A stretch of 47,214 nt of DNA from Phycisphaeraceae bacterium (GTDB taxonomy: Bacteria > Planctomycetota > Phycisphaerae > Phycisphaerales > Phycisphaeraceae). The notes beneath the pieces are model-generated. The model made no database searches and had not been told where the DNA came from. It saw only the letters and a list, made by a program, of their open reading frames with translations. The stretch lies in assembly GCA_002686995.1 (NCBI GenBank), contig NYZC01000138.1, forward strand, positions 1-47,214. Reading direction: 5' to 3'. Both the position numbers and the translations under genes were made by a program. Positions 8,872 through 17,592 of the stretch are shown here, one piece after another; the stretch's first letter is position 1; every line of letters begins with the position of its first letter.

Positions 8872-10923
8872 ATGAGCATCTTCAATCGCCCGGCGCACGA
8901 CTGGCACGGTCTCGAGTCGCTCGAGCCGTTCGTGCTACTTTCCGCGAATCCTCTGCCGGCGGGCGAAATCCAATCGGCCGCCGAAGTCGTGAGCTCGGAC
9001 ACCGCAACAAGTCTCGAGGGCAACCAGCAGGATCCGCTTGCGGATTTCAGTCTCGAAGACCTGAATCCCGCGTCGGCCACCTTCGGCCAGAACGTCGGCC
9101 CGGCCTTCTACGACGGCGACGTGTCGGGCTACTACTTCACGCGAGCCGCTTGCGGTATCTGCCAGCATCGATTCGACGTGCTCAACGACCTTTCCCTCGA
9201 ACTCGAGTCCGAGGGGATCACCGACGTGCGGATCATCGGCATCAACGGCCCGGCCTGGGCCGGTGACGACCTCGCCGGCATGCTGGCCGGCCGCGTGCTT
9301 CCCTTCGTTCAGGACGACGCGCAACAGAACGTGTGGGCGAACTGGAACGCCGACTGGCGCGACGTGTTCATCCTGGACCGGGCCGGGCAGCTTGCGAATC
9401 GAATCAACCTCACCGGTTTCAATCCGGATCCGGGCGTCAACCAGGGTCAGAACTACGCGCTGCTCAAGTCCATGTTCCTCGATGCCCGCGGGACGGGGGG
9501 CCCCGACGATACGCTCGTCGTCGACCTCGACGTGGATCGGACGACGGCCGAACCCGATCGACTCACGTTCCTGCACGACGATGGCGAGGACGGGACCACT
9601 GTCTCCGTTCGCCTGAAGGGACGAGCCGGCGCCGAGTCCACGCTCGTGCTCACGCGGCCCGACGATCACGGCTTTCAGCAACTGGTTTCCGCCGACCTGT
9701 TCAGCCTCGAGCCGGAACGCACGGTGCTGTCGATCCGTTCGGCCATCGAGATCGACGTCGAACACATCACGGGCAACGGCGCGAAGTACCTGGACCTCAA
9801 GCCCGTGCGGCTCACCGGGAACTCCATCGAGATGACCGGATCCGTCGACCGGATCCGCGTACACGCCATGGATGCCGGCGCCCGTATCGAACTGGGTGGC
9901 AGCGTCGATGACCGACTTCAACTCCAGGCAGGCGGCGCGATCGGCGAACCGGACGCGGTCGATGGCGTGGATCTCACGTTCCCCGGCACCGTGGACGTCA
10001 AGGCGACGGCGTGGCACGGTGGTTCGTGGGATGTGGGACGTGTTCGAAACGTGAAGATGACCGACGGTGACTTCTCTCCCGAAATCGACATCGCCCACGG
10101 CTTCCGGAAGTTCGACATCCGCGGCGGCGATTTCCGGCCGGCGCGGATGCTCAGCGGCACCGCGGGAACGATGTCCGACGGGGATGGCAGCGGCGGCACC
10201 ATCACCGCCCGGGCATCGCGAATGACAGGACATGGCGGCGCGATCATAAGTCCGCATCCGGTCGAGATCGACGGAAGCCTGAAGGCACTCCAGGGCGAGT
10301 CGTACGACCTCACGCTGCTGGCAGGCGGCGACATCAAGAGCGTCAAGCAGAGAATCACGAGGCGCACCGAGGCTTCCCGGTTCGTTCTGGACCTGACGGC
10401 AAACCGGATCGGCAAGGTCCAGGGACAGGGCGCCGAGGCGCGAATCGATCTGGTGACGACGGGCACCGCCGACACCATGGGCAGGAAACCTGCGATCACG
10501 AGCGTTCAGATCAAAGGTGCGCACCTGGTCGAGGGCAGCATCGAAACCGCGCCCGGGACGAAGGTCCGGTCACTCGAGCTGAAACCGCGGGCCGGCGTGG
10601 GCGGCCAGATCATCGGCGACTTCAACGTGCACGTCGACCTGCTGGAGAACTTCAGGAGCGGCGACGTGCGCGGTGACTTCACCCTGTCCGGGGATCTCAT
10701 GAGCGGGAAGACAGGACGCATCATCGGATGCGCCTTCACGATCACCGGCGACGTCCACCGGAGGTTCAGCACGAACAGCACGAGCGATCCGGACGACGCG
10801 GACGACATCGGGGACGGTGTTCTGGATCTGATCAATCCGGCCAGCGCCAATACCGCGCCGGAGGCGCCAGGCGCCCTGTCGATCGTCGGACTCACGAATC
10901 CCCAGAGGGTACGGACTCGATGA
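8872..10923 (+). CDS. Secreted thioredoxin-like (redoxin) protein with planctomycete-type N-terminal motif and long beta-rich tail
   Basis: The 683-residue protein opens with LESLEPFVLLSA (14-25), a variant of the LEPR-type N-terminal motif found on many exported planctomycete proteins. Residues about 60-215 form a thioredoxin-like module. It starts LEDLNPASATFGQNVG, has a C94-G-I-C97 pair in YYFTRAACGICQHRFDVL, and contains VFILDRAGQLANRINL, so a thiol redox or peroxidase-like role is plausible. The remaining roughly 470 residues are rich in short beta-type repeats with many Asp, Gly and Thr, as in parallel beta-helix or adhesin proteins, and have no family I can name. CAAGGAGA lies before the ATG at 8872, which sets the start. 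It is divergent from the mttB-like gene and ends six bases from the convergent transporter gene. Similar modules with selenocysteine at this site exist (from memory); here the codons are plain Cys. Confidence 0.78.
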   Translation: MSIFNRPAHDWHGLESLEPFVLLSANPLPAGEIQSAAEVVSSDTATSLEGNQQDPLADFSLEDLNPASATFGQNVGPAFYDGDVSGYYFTRAACGICQHRFDVLNDLSLELESEGITDVRIIGINGPAWAGDDLAGMLAGRVLPFVQDDAQQNVWANWNADWRDVFILDRAGQLANRINLTGFNPDPGVNQGQNYALLKSMFLDARGTGGPDDTLVVDLDVDRTTAEPDRLTFLHDDGEDGTTVSVRLKGRAGAESTLVLTRPDDHGFQQLVSADLFSLEPERTVLSIRSAIEIDVEHITGNGAKYLDLKPVRLTGNSIEMTGSVDRIRVHAMDAGARIELGGSVDDRLQLQAGGAIGEPDAVDGVDLTFPGTVDVKATAWHGGSWDVGRVRNVKMTDGDFSPEIDIAHGFRKFDIRGGDFRPARMLSGTAGTMSDGDGSGGTITARASRMTGHGGAIISPHPVEIDGSLKALQGESYDLTLLAGGDIKSVKQRITRRTEASRFVLDLTANRIGKVQGQGAEARIDLVTTGTADTMGRKPAITSVQIKGAHLVEGSIETAPGTKVRSLELKPRAGVGGQIIGDFNVHVDLLENFRSGDVRGDFTLSGDLMSGKTGRIIGCAFTITGDVHRRFSTNSTSDPDDADDIGDGVLDLINPASANTAPEAPGALSIVGLTNPQRVRTR

Positions 10924-10929
10924 CGGGTT

Positions 10930-12318
10930 CTAGCGAAACGCGCCCTGGCCCACCAGGAGCAGGCACAGCAGCGAGATCACGAGCGCGCCGACCAGGTTCA
11001 ACACCAGGCCCTCCCGCGTCATGTGGCGAATCGTCAGGTACCCCGCGCCCATGATGACCGCGTTGGGGGGTGTCGCCACGGGCAGCATGAACGCACAGCT
11101 GGCGCTCAGCGCCGCCGGCACCATGAGCGCGGCCGGTTCGATTCCGGCCGCCAGCGCTGCGGCGGCAAGGATCGGCATCAGCATGGTCGTCGTCGCGGTG
11201 TTCGACGTGATCTCCGTCAGGAACGTTACGGCCAGGCAGATGCACAGGACCATGGCCAGTGTCGGCCAGGTGGCGAGGACGCGCATGAATTCGCCCAGCG
11301 TCTCGCTGAGCCCCGACACCGTAAAGGCCTTCGCGATGGCGATGCCGCCGCCGAAGAGCAGGAGAAGTCCCCAGGGAATGCGCTGCGCCGCAGGCCAGTC
11401 AAGCAGGCGGCCGTCATCGCCATCGGGAATCAGGAACAATCCCACGGCGGCCAGCAGCGCGACCGTGCTGTCGCCCACCTCTTCCAGGCCGAGACGGCTG
11501 CTCCAGTAACGGCGTGTCATCCAGGCCATCGCCGTGATCACGAACACGATCGCGACGCGCACCTCGGCCTTCGTCCACGCTCCCGGCGCGGGCATGGACA
11601 GGTGCCCGATCCCCCTCAATCGACGCGTGATCCACAACCAGGCGATCGGCAGCATGACCACCGTGACCGGCACGCCGATCTTCATCCAGCCGAGGAAGTC
11701 GATCTCCCTGCCGGTGTGCTCCGCATAAACGCTCAGGAACACGACGTTGGGCGGGGTCCCGACCGGCGTGCCGAGCCCCCCGATGCTGGCCCCGTAGGCA
11801 ATGCCCAGCAGCAGAGGCGGCGCCAGGCTCGCCGCATCGCGCTCGTCGGCCGAACGAATGACCGCCACGGCGATCGGCAGCATCATCAGCGCCGTCGCCG
11901 TGTTGGATATCCACATGCTGAGCACGGCCGTGGCGATCATGAACCCCAGGACCAGTCGCCTGCCGCCTCCGCGGCCGAGCGTCCGGACCATCGCCACCGC
12001 GAGGCGACGGTGCGCGCCGCTGCGCTCCATGGCGGCCGACAGGAGGAAACCGCCCAGGAACAGCAGGATCAGCGTGTGCCCATAGGCCGTCGCGAGATCC
12101 CGGTGCGACAGCACGCCCGCGAACGGCAGCAGCGCGAAGGGAATCATCGAGGTGGCCGGAATCGGAATCGGTTCGGTGATCCACCATACCGCACACAGGC
12201 TGGTGATCGCCGCCGTCCAGCACTGCGGCGCAGGCAATCCGGCCCACCACAGCGCGAGCCACAGCATCGTCGCAACCAGCGGCCCGAGCCCTAGCGCCCA
12301 TCGTGCCGAACTCGACAT
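10930..12318 (-). CDS. SLC13/DASS-family anion:Na+ symporter (dicarboxylate or sulfate)
   Basis: The 462-residue integral membrane protein has many hydrophobic segments and the two substrate-binding loops of the divalent anion:Na+ symporter family: WISNTATALMMLPIAV in the first half and TSNTATTTMLMPIL in the second. It also has EPIPIPATSMIPFALLP, the typical TEPxP...PFxLLP block near residue 50. Family members import succinate, malate, citrate or sulfate with sodium. The start at 12318 is the first ATG of the frame. A TAAGAT box lies six bases upstream, so the message may be leaderless, which fits the weak ribosome binding site. It is divergent from the membrane-protein gene at 12439. The substrate cannot be told, but aromatic or sugar catabolism nearby would make C4-dicarboxylates reasonable. 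Confidence 0.9.
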   Translation of the reverse strand: MSSSARWALGLGPLVATMLWLALWWAGLPAPQCWTAAITSLCAVWWITEPIPIPATSMIPFALLPFAGVLSHRDLATAYGHTLILLFLGGFLLSAAMERSGAHRRLAVAMVRTLGRGGGRRLVLGFMIATAVLSMWISNTATALMMLPIAVAVIRSADERDAASLAPPLLLGIAYGASIGGLGTPVGTPPNVVFLSVYAEHTGREIDFLGWMKIGVPVTVVMLPIAWLWITRRLRGIGHLSMPAPGAWTKAEVRVAIVFVITAMAWMTRRYWSSRLGLEEVGDSTVALLAAVGLFLIPDGDDGRLLDWPAAQRIPWGLLLLFGGGIAIAKAFTVSGLSETLGEFMRVLATWPTLAMVLCICLAVTFLTEITSNTATTTMLMPILAAAALAAGIEPAALMVPAALSASCAFMLPVATPPNAVIMGAGYLTIRHMTREGLVLNLVGALVISLLCLLLVGQGAFR

Positions 12319-12324
12319 GCGCTC

Positions 12325-12330
12325 ATCTTA
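12325..12330 (-). promoter_or_regulatory. Candidate -10 element (TAAGAT) of the DASS transporter
   Basis: On the minus strand TAAGAT ends six bases before the ATG, so transcription would begin at or near the start codon (leaderless). The same box in the other direction lies at 12386-12391 ahead of the divergent gene. Confidence 0.35.
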
Positions 12331-12385
12331 ACGATGCGCGCACCGACTCGATGGCACCGGTGTTTCGGATGTGATCTCGGACGGT

Positions 12386-12391
12386 TAAGAT
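12386..12391 (+). promoter_or_regulatory. Candidate -10 element (TAAGAT) of the small-multidrug-export-like gene
   Basis: GGTTAAGAT mirrors the box ahead of the divergent transporter. A transcript from here would begin near 12398, giving a leader of about 40 bases for a start at 12439, or none for a start at 12397. Confidence 0.35.
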
Positions 12392-12438
12392 CTGTCATGG
12401 CGCAGGCACCGCCCATGGAGCAACAGCGGGTGGAGTCG

Positions 12439-13128
12439 ATGACTCATCGAACCGGTCATCGAAATCGATTCGTCCAGCTGTTCGGGTTCGCCGAGGGGCG
12501 CATCCTGCTGACCGGCCTCGCCCTGATGTCTCTCTATTTCACCTGGCTGGGGGCGGTGCTGATCGTCGCGCCGCAGCGCTGTCAGCTTTACCTGGGTATG
12601 ACGGCGACGCACGTGCTGTTCGGACGTGCCGCGGGCATGTCCTTCGGCTACGCCCTCGACCTGGGTCACGGCATCGTGATCCCCGCCAACATGGTCATCG
12701 AGACCGTGCTCGTGCTGCTGTGCTACCCGCTCTTCGCGTTCGGTCTGAAGCGCATGCTCGTGTTCGACTGGCTCAAGCGCGTGACGGACCGCATCGAAAG
12801 GACCGCCGGCGCCAACCACCAACGAATTCGCCGCTTCGGCATCCCGGGCCTGTTCGTCTTCGTCTGCTTTCCGTTCTGGATGACCGGCCCGCTCGTCGGC
12901 TGCATCATCGGCCACCTGATGGGCCTTCGGCCCTGGCTGAACATGGGCGTCGTGATCGGTGGCACGTGCCTGGCGATCTGCGGCTGGGGCGTCGTCCTGC
13001 TGGAGCTGAACGAGCACATCGCCAGCTACAGCGCGTACGGCCCCATGATCCTGGTCGCCATCCTGATCCTCGTCGCGCTCGTCGTCCTGCTCATGGAGCG
13101 GCGCAGACACGATGGCGACGACAGATAA
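12439..13128 (+). CDS. Small multidrug export protein family (PF06695-like) membrane protein
   Basis: The 229-residue product has about five hydrophobic segments. Two conserved stretches match the family called 'putative small multidrug export protein': DLGHGIVIPANMVIETVLVL and RFGIPGLFVFVCFPFWMTGP, followed by LVGCIIGHLMGL. The biochemical role of the family is not well established despite the name. I chose the ATG at 12439 because GGTGGAG precedes it by three bases and the protein then begins with a short polar leader; an ATG at 12397 would add 14 residues and would fit a leaderless transcript from the TAAGAT box. The C-terminus is a last membrane segment plus a basic tail (MERRRHDGDDR). 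It is divergent from the anion transporter and convergent with the acetoacetate-decarboxylase-like gene. Confidence 0.75.
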   Translation: MTHRTGHRNRFVQLFGFAEGRILLTGLALMSLYFTWLGAVLIVAPQRCQLYLGMTATHVLFGRAAGMSFGYALDLGHGIVIPANMVIETVLVLLCYPLFAFGLKRMLVFDWLKRVTDRIERTAGANHQRIRRFGIPGLFVFVCFPFWMTGPLVGCIIGHLMGLRPWLNMGVVIGGTCLAICGWGVVLLELNEHIASYSAYGPMILVAILILVALVVLLMERRRHDGDDR

Positions 13129-13143
13129 CCTGACCGAAGATCC

Positions 13144-13980
13144 CTACCGCAACATGCGCGTGTCACCGAGGTCCTTGGCGCCGACACTCTTCGTGATGGT
13201 AGCACCGCGGTACTCCCTGATCTCCAGCCCGGCGAAGGCGTTGACGATGTGGTACGTGGTCGGAAGCTCCTCCCACGTCGACTCGTGGAACTTCACCGTG
13301 CCCTCGCCCTCCCAGCGCTCGGTGACGACGCAGTTGGGCTGATCGGCCGGCGTCAGCACGGCGCAGGAGACGTCCGCGGTGCCCCACTCGCCGGTCCGTG
13401 GCATGTACCGGTAATGCAGAAGGCCGTCATGACTGCCTTCGCCCGCCGTCTTGTCGAGCCTGTCCTGCGGCACCTGCGTGACGCGATCGATATGCAGGTC
13501 CATGAACTTGTGGCCGAGCCAGCTTCCGATGCAGTGCGTCCGGCCGTCGAACACGATCGGATCGGGGATCTCGCAGTAGATCTTCGAGAACCCGAGCTCC
13601 TCGCGGCCGATGAAGATCGGATCCGCGAGGTTCTCCCAGAGCACCGTGAGAAAGCTTCCCCGCACGTGGTCGCGCTCGCCGTGATAGAACACCGGCAGAA
13701 TCACGCCGAGCACGTTGTATCCCCGGCCGGCCAGCCATTCGATGCCGGTCATGTACGCCACGAGCACGGTGACCACCGGCTCGCCGTCGAGCTCGAAGCG
13801 CTCCGGGAGAAACCGCTCGACCTGCGCGCGATCCGAAAGAAAGCTCACGCTGTAGGCCGTCTTGAACGGCCCCGTGTCGCAGGGGAACTTGCGGCCCTCG
13901 GTCCCCTGCCTGGGTCCCAGGCTCGGCCCGAAATGCGTGGGCATCCGGTACATCTTTCCCGGCTCGAACTGGTAGGTCAT
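13144..13980 (-). CDS. Acetoacetate decarboxylase-like protein
   Basis: The 278-residue product belongs to the acetoacetate decarboxylase-like superfamily. PIFIGREELGFSKIYCEI (121-138) matches the family's GRExxGxPK block, and K133 sits where the Schiff-base lysine lies in the Clostridium enzyme. E127 lies in the same helix region. Members that keep the lysine decarboxylate or cyclise beta-keto acids, or perform aldol/dehydratase chemistry, so decarboxylation of a keto acid is likely but the substrate is unknown. AAGGA lies about nine bases before the ATG at 13980. The gene follows a TIM-barrel sugar-isomerase-like gene by 31 bases on the same strand, so the two probably form one transcript. 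Confidence 0.8.
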   Translation of the reverse strand: MTYQFEPGKMYRMPTHFGPSLGPRQGTEGRKFPCDTGPFKTAYSVSFLSDRAQVERFLPERFELDGEPVVTVLVAYMTGIEWLAGRGYNVLGVILPVFYHGERDHVRGSFLTVLWENLADPIFIGREELGFSKIYCEIPDPIVFDGRTHCIGSWLGHKFMDLHIDRVTQVPQDRLDKTAGEGSHDGLLHYRYMPRTGEWGTADVSCAVLTPADQPNCVVTERWEGEGTVKFHESTWEELPTTYHIVNAFAGLEIREYRGATITKSVGAKDLGDTRMLR

Positions 13981-14011
13981 CGCATCGGTCCTTGCACCTC
14001 GAATCCCGAAT

Positions 14012-14932
14012 TCACGTCTTCTCCGCGCACGCGATCCGCCAAGCGGCGTCCCGGATCTCCCTCACGCGCCGTTCAATGGCCCAGGGGTCGTCGCCCGGTG
14101 CGGCGCGCACCTCGAAGGACACGAACGGCGGATCACGATCCTCATCGCGCAACTCGGCGAGCTGGTGAAATATCGAAGCGATCCGCTCCGTCGTCAGCAA
14201 TCCCGGCGGCCCGGGAAAGCGATGGTGATCACCGTAATCTTCGTGATCGAGATCCACAACCACGTTGGCCAGGTGCATCTGGACGAGCATCGGGTACGCC
14301 AGGCGCAGCGCCGAATCGAGATCGTCACCGCTGAGCGCGGCGTGCGACGTGTCCCACGCCATCCAGAGGTTCCGATGCGCGCCGCGCAGGGCGTCGATCA
14401 TCGCTACCGCCTCCTCCGTTCGCCCGATGAGACCGCGCTCGTGAACGCCCCGGTCAACCGGCTCGAAGACGATGCGGAGACCATACGGGGCGGCTGCCTC
14501 GGCAAGGTCGGCCAGGGCGTCCGCCAGGTGCTTCCGCGTCGATTCGCGAAGCTCGGGACCGGGATCGAGATCCCCGATATAGAGCAGATCCGTCCCGCCG
14601 ATCTCGACTGCGTGCTCGAAACCTTTCTTCAACTCGGTCAGCGCGGCGCGGCGGCGTCCCGCGTCGATGCTGGTCATGCCCCATTCGGTCGCCAACTGCC
14701 GCTCCACCTGCCACACGGCGATGCGCAGACGATGCGCGCGGGCCAGCTCACCGATGCGCAGCCGCACGGATCGGTCGGCAAGATCGGCAATCTCGACGCC
14801 TTCGTACTCACCCTCCGCACACGCGCGCGCGACGGCTTCAACCATCGCGCCGCCGTCGAGGCGCACCGGGAAGAAGATTTCACCCAGGTGCAGTCCCGAT
14901 CGAAACGCCTGTCGCATGTCGAGTCCGCTCAT
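14012..14932 (-). CDS. Sugar phosphate isomerase/epimerase-like TIM barrel (AP endonuclease 2 superfamily)
   Basis: The 306-residue protein fits the xylose-isomerase-like TIM-barrel fold. YEGVEIADLADRSVRLRIGEL is an early strand and helix, YGLRIVFEPVDRG supplies the strand-end Glu, and NLWMAWDTSHAALSGDD gives the metal-site Asp and His seen in this family. PMLVQMHLANVVVD and DHEDYGDHHRFPGPPGLL follow, with another metal-type His pair. The C-terminal PFVSFEVR is the last strand Glu. Relatives isomerise or epimerise sugars, ketoses or inosose, and planctomycetes carry many copies of unknown substrate. The ATG at 14932 is the first of the frame; one at 14917 is possible. It precedes the acetoacetate-decarboxylase-like gene, suggesting a two-gene unit for a keto-acid or sugar-acid pathway. 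Confidence 0.8.
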   Translation of the reverse strand: MSGLDMRQAFRSGLHLGEIFFPVRLDGGAMVEAVARACAEGEYEGVEIADLADRSVRLRIGELARAHRLRIAVWQVERQLATEWGMTSIDAGRRRAALTELKKGFEHAVEIGGTDLLYIGDLDPGPELRESTRKHLADALADLAEAAAPYGLRIVFEPVDRGVHERGLIGRTEEAVAMIDALRGAHRNLWMAWDTSHAALSGDDLDSALRLAYPMLVQMHLANVVVDLDHEDYGDHHRFPGPPGLLTTERIASIFHQLAELRDEDRDPPFVSFEVRAAPGDDPWAIERRVREIRDAAWRIACAEKT

Positions 14933-14993
14933 CCGACGAATGATACAGGGACGGACCGATTTTGGAGATCGGCGTTCGGGACGATGACTGCGG

Positions 14994-15707
14994 TCAGCCG
15001 TGACGTTGCATGAGGCCGACGATGGCGAGTGTGAACACCGCTGGCATCATCGCCGGTTCAGGAATCGCCGTGACGAGAATGTCGTCAATCGCGCCGCCAC
15101 CAAAAATGAGAAACTCGATCTCTCCCGCCGTGTAGGTTCCGTCGATCGCTGATGCAAAGGGCCTCCCGTCGAGGAACACATCGATCCGGGCGCCGACGCG
15201 ATCGACGCGAAGCGTATGCGTCTCGCCGGCGCTGATCGTATTGGGGACGACAATCAGATTCGTGCCGTTACCACCGTCCAATCGGGTGATCTTGCCGAGC
15301 GGGTCATCGCTCGACAATGGGTTCACGCGCGCGAAGTACCCGTTGTTCGGCCTGAGCCCCCTCCAATCCGCGCTGCTCACGGCCGGATCGTCGGCCGCAA
15401 AGTAGACCTCGAAATCAGAAACCCCAGCGTCGTCGAGCCTGAACTCGGCCTGGATCGACACGTCGTCCGAACGGATTCCGCTCAGGGTGAAGAAGTGATG
15501 TCCTCTGTTGTCGGGCACATACGCGCCGGTCGACCCGTTCAATCCGGCGCCGACCGACAGAGAACCGTAGTCCACAACGATACCGTCGGCTGACCCATCC
15601 TCGAAGGTTTCCGAATACAGGACGTTCGCGTGAACGTGGAACGGAGACCCAACGATAACCGGAATCGAATACGCGACGGTAATCCAGAGCATTTTCATCT
15701 GATGCAT
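14994..15707 (-). CDS. PEP-CTERM sorting protein with LamG-like beta-sandwich
   Basis: The 237-residue exported protein starts with a signal peptide (MLWITVAYSIPVIVGSPFHVHA). The body (YSETFEDGSADG, THTLRVDRVGARIDVFLDGRPF, GGAIDDILV) looks like a concanavalin/LamG beta-sandwich. The tail AIPEPAMMPAVFTLAIVGLMQRHG is a PEP-CTERM signal: PEP motif, hydrophobic segment and short basic end. Such tails are cut by an exosortase (EpsH/XrtA type) and target proteins to the envelope or extracellular polymer matrix. AGGAAAG precedes the first ATG at 15707; ATGs at 15698 and 15692 are close alternatives. No exosortase gene lies in the window. A decayed second PEP-CTERM tail is found at 31.5 kb. Confidence 0.82.
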   Translation of the reverse strand: MHQMKMLWITVAYSIPVIVGSPFHVHANVLYSETFEDGSADGIVVDYGSLSVGAGLNGSTGAYVPDNRGHHFFTLSGIRSDDVSIQAEFRLDDAGVSDFEVYFAADDPAVSSADWRGLRPNNGYFARVNPLSSDDPLGKITRLDGGNGTNLIVVPNTISAGETHTLRVDRVGARIDVFLDGRPFASAIDGTYTAGEIEFLIFGGGAIDDILVTAIPEPAMMPAVFTLAIVGLMQRHG

Positions 15708-15999
15708 CTTTCCTGATCGAGACCTGATTCAGAGCCATGAGCGCAGCAACGTCACCGGACGATGGACCACACCTTCATCGACCATTCGAGATTCGTAGCT
15801 ATGCAATTGGCAGGGCACGTCGCCGACCTGCCCTACCCGGCGAGAAACGCGGCGCGTCAGGGCAAAACGACCTCACTAATGGCGAAGTTCCAACCCTGAA
15901 GGAACCCACAACAACACCATCGATCTTCCGGGAGAAGAGAACAAGGCTGGCGGCAGCATCGTGGATTTCGCAAAGCCGGAACGGACGGACGCGTGCCGA

Positions 16000-16425
16000 T
16001 CAGGAGCCTTCCTCGTACACCGACTCCTCCTCCGCGTCCGTGTCGCTCTCGAAGTCGATTCGGTAGCCGTCCGGATCGGTCAGCGACGTCACCCACATGC
16101 CATTGCCGACCATGGGCGTGGAGGCATCGACGCCGCGCGATCGGAACGCCCGATACAGCGCGAGCGCATCCTGGCAGATGAAACAGACCGATACGCCCTC
16201 ACCGACCTTGCATTCGGGCACCCACGAATCGTGTCCTTCACGGGGAAATTCCTGGAGCATCATCGCGGCGCCGCCGTGCTCCAGGCGACACCAGCGCACC
16301 TTTCCGTCAACGACCCACTTCTGCGTCATCTCGAAGCCAAGCCCCTCGACGTAGAAACGCAGCGCCGCCTCCATGTTCGACACCTTGAAAAAGGGCACGG
16401 CCTCGGTCACGTTGGTTTCGGACAC
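16000..16425 (-). CDS. VOC-superfamily (glyoxalase/bleomycin resistance-like) protein
   Basis: The 141-residue protein has the paired beta-alpha-beta-beta-beta units of the vicinal oxygen chelate family: VPFFKVSNMEAALRFYVEGLGF, then WCRLEHGGAAMMLQE, then GVSVCFICQDALALYRAFRSRG and WVTSLTDPDGYRIDFES. Glu in MLQE and the final Glu in DFES are at usual metal positions. Family members include glyoxalases, dioxygenases and drug-binding proteins; the substrate cannot be assigned. No ATG fits the start. I chose the GTG at 16425 because AAAGG lies about seven bases upstream; a TTG at 16440 would add five residues. The C-terminal tail is strongly acidic (DTDAEEESVYEEGS). Confidence 0.8.
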   Translation of the reverse strand: MSETNVTEAVPFFKVSNMEAALRFYVEGLGFEMTQKWVVDGKVRWCRLEHGGAAMMLQEFPREGHDSWVPECKVGEGVSVCFICQDALALYRAFRSRGVDASTPMVGNGMWVTSLTDPDGYRIDFESDTDAEEESVYEEGS

Positions 16426-16546
16426 GGAAAGACCTTTCAATCGGTTTCGTCAGATTCGGGGAGCGCACTCACCACTTTGAGAGATCGTCTTCAATCCAGC
16501 GTAAGACTATCGACGATGATGGTTCTTCGCATTCAGCAGTCCATGC

Positions 16547-16597
16547 TGACTCCTCGACTCTGCGACTCTTCGACTTGCGACTTCTGACCTTCGACTC
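16547..16597. repeat. TCGAC/CTTCGAC-rich dispersed repeat, copy 1
   Basis: A run of imperfect gacTCtTCGACTtgcgactt-type units lies between the VOC gene and the integrase stop. Related runs occur at 27163-27261 (as an inverted repeat) and 31625-31668, always in noncoding DNA between genes. Confidence 0.5.
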
Positions 16598-17585
16598 AAA
16601 TCGCATCCCCCGGACTCCGCCCCCCGCTGCCGCCGCGCGTGAGCAGGTAGATATAGACGATGGTCGTGCGCACGTCGCGATGCCCGAGCAGTTCCTGAAG
16701 CGCACAGACGTCGTGACCGTCGCGGATCAGCTCGGCGGCGAAGCTGTGGCGGAACGAGCGCAGCGCGACATCCCTGAGGCCGGCGGCACGGGCGACCTGG
16801 CGGACCGCCCGATGCAGGACCGATTCGTGCTGGTGGAATCGGATCGGCGTGCCCGTGCAGGAATCACGACCCAGGCGCGATGCAGGGAAGACGTATTGCC
16901 ACGCGCGATCGCGCGCCGCGCCGGATACGCGCCGATCGACGTCGGGGGGCAGGTCGGCCCAGCCGAATCCGCGCGCCACGTCACGGTCGTGAAGCCGCGC
17001 GATCTCCCTGAGGTGCGCCGGCAGCGCCCGCCCCGCCGTCTCGGAGATCATCGTCCGTCGCATCTCGCGCCCGGCGCCGTCGCGCACCGTCAGCTCGAGC
17101 CCGTCGAGATCGACATCGCCGAAGCGCAGCCTGAGGCACTCGGCCGGCCGGAGCCCCGAGCCGTACAGCAGCGACACCATCAGCCATGGCGTCTCCCTCA
17201 AACCGCCGAGCACGGTCCGCACATCGTCGCGTGTGAGCACGCGCGGCAACCGGCGCGTCCGCGTCGCCTTCACGACGCCGTCAAGCCAGGGCACCGGGAT
17301 CTCCAGCACCTGGCGATACAGAAACAGCAGCGCCGCCAGCACCTCGCCGAGCGTGGCGGCACTCACTCTGCGGTGCACAGCGAGATGCGACAGGAACGCA
17401 GAAACCTCCTCCGACCCCAGCCGCGCCGGATGCCGGCGGTCGTGAAACAGGATGAACCTGCGAATCCAGTGGCAGTGCGCGTCCTCGACGCGGTGGCTGT
17501 AGTGCCGCGCGCGCACGACGCCCCGGATCTGATCGAACAGGCTGGGCACCCGCCTGGCGCGGGTGGGCTGAATCAGTGCTTCCAT
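16596..17585 (-). CDS. Integron-type tyrosine recombinase (IntI family) with altered active site
   Basis: The 329-residue protein aligns, from memory, with integron integrases. LLYGSGLRPAECLRLR holds R146, the IntI-specific insert is recognisable (HDRDVARGFGWADLP, then RAWQYVFPASRL), and the end (QELLGHRDVRTTIVYIYLL) holds H302 and nucleophile Y311, followed by the family's TRGGSGGRSPGD. IntI enzymes recombine attI and attC sites to capture gene cassettes. Two catalytic positions look changed: the first His of HxxR is R276 (RSFR, residues 276-279), and the beta-hairpin lysine region reads GAGREMRR with no Lys. The enzyme may be weak or inactive. GGGAG ten bases upstream supports the ATG at 17585. 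I see no array of attC sites, so it is a lone integrase. The divergent alpha/beta hydrolase sits where a first cassette would be. Confidence 0.85.
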   Translation of the reverse strand: MEALIQPTRARRVPSLFDQIRGVVRARHYSHRVEDAHCHWIRRFILFHDRRHPARLGSEEVSAFLSHLAVHRRVSAATLGEVLAALLFLYRQVLEIPVPWLDGVVKATRTRRLPRVLTRDDVRTVLGGLRETPWLMVSLLYGSGLRPAECLRLRFGDVDLDGLELTVRDGAGREMRRTMISETAGRALPAHLREIARLHDRDVARGFGWADLPPDVDRRVSGAARDRAWQYVFPASRLGRDSCTGTPIRFHQHESVLHRAVRQVARAAGLRDVALRSFRHSFAAELIRDGHDVCALQELLGHRDVRTTIVYIYLLTRGGSGGRSPGDAI

Positions 17586-17592
17586 AGATATG

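Noticed and set aside
8872-9500. Possible selenoprotein in the redoxin-like gene
   Set aside because: The CxxC codons are ordinary Cys and there is no in-frame TGA.
11023-12294. 423-residue plus-strand frame opposite the DASS transporter
   Set aside because: Arg/Gln/His-rich noise; the minus-strand frame has the SNT motifs and membrane segments.
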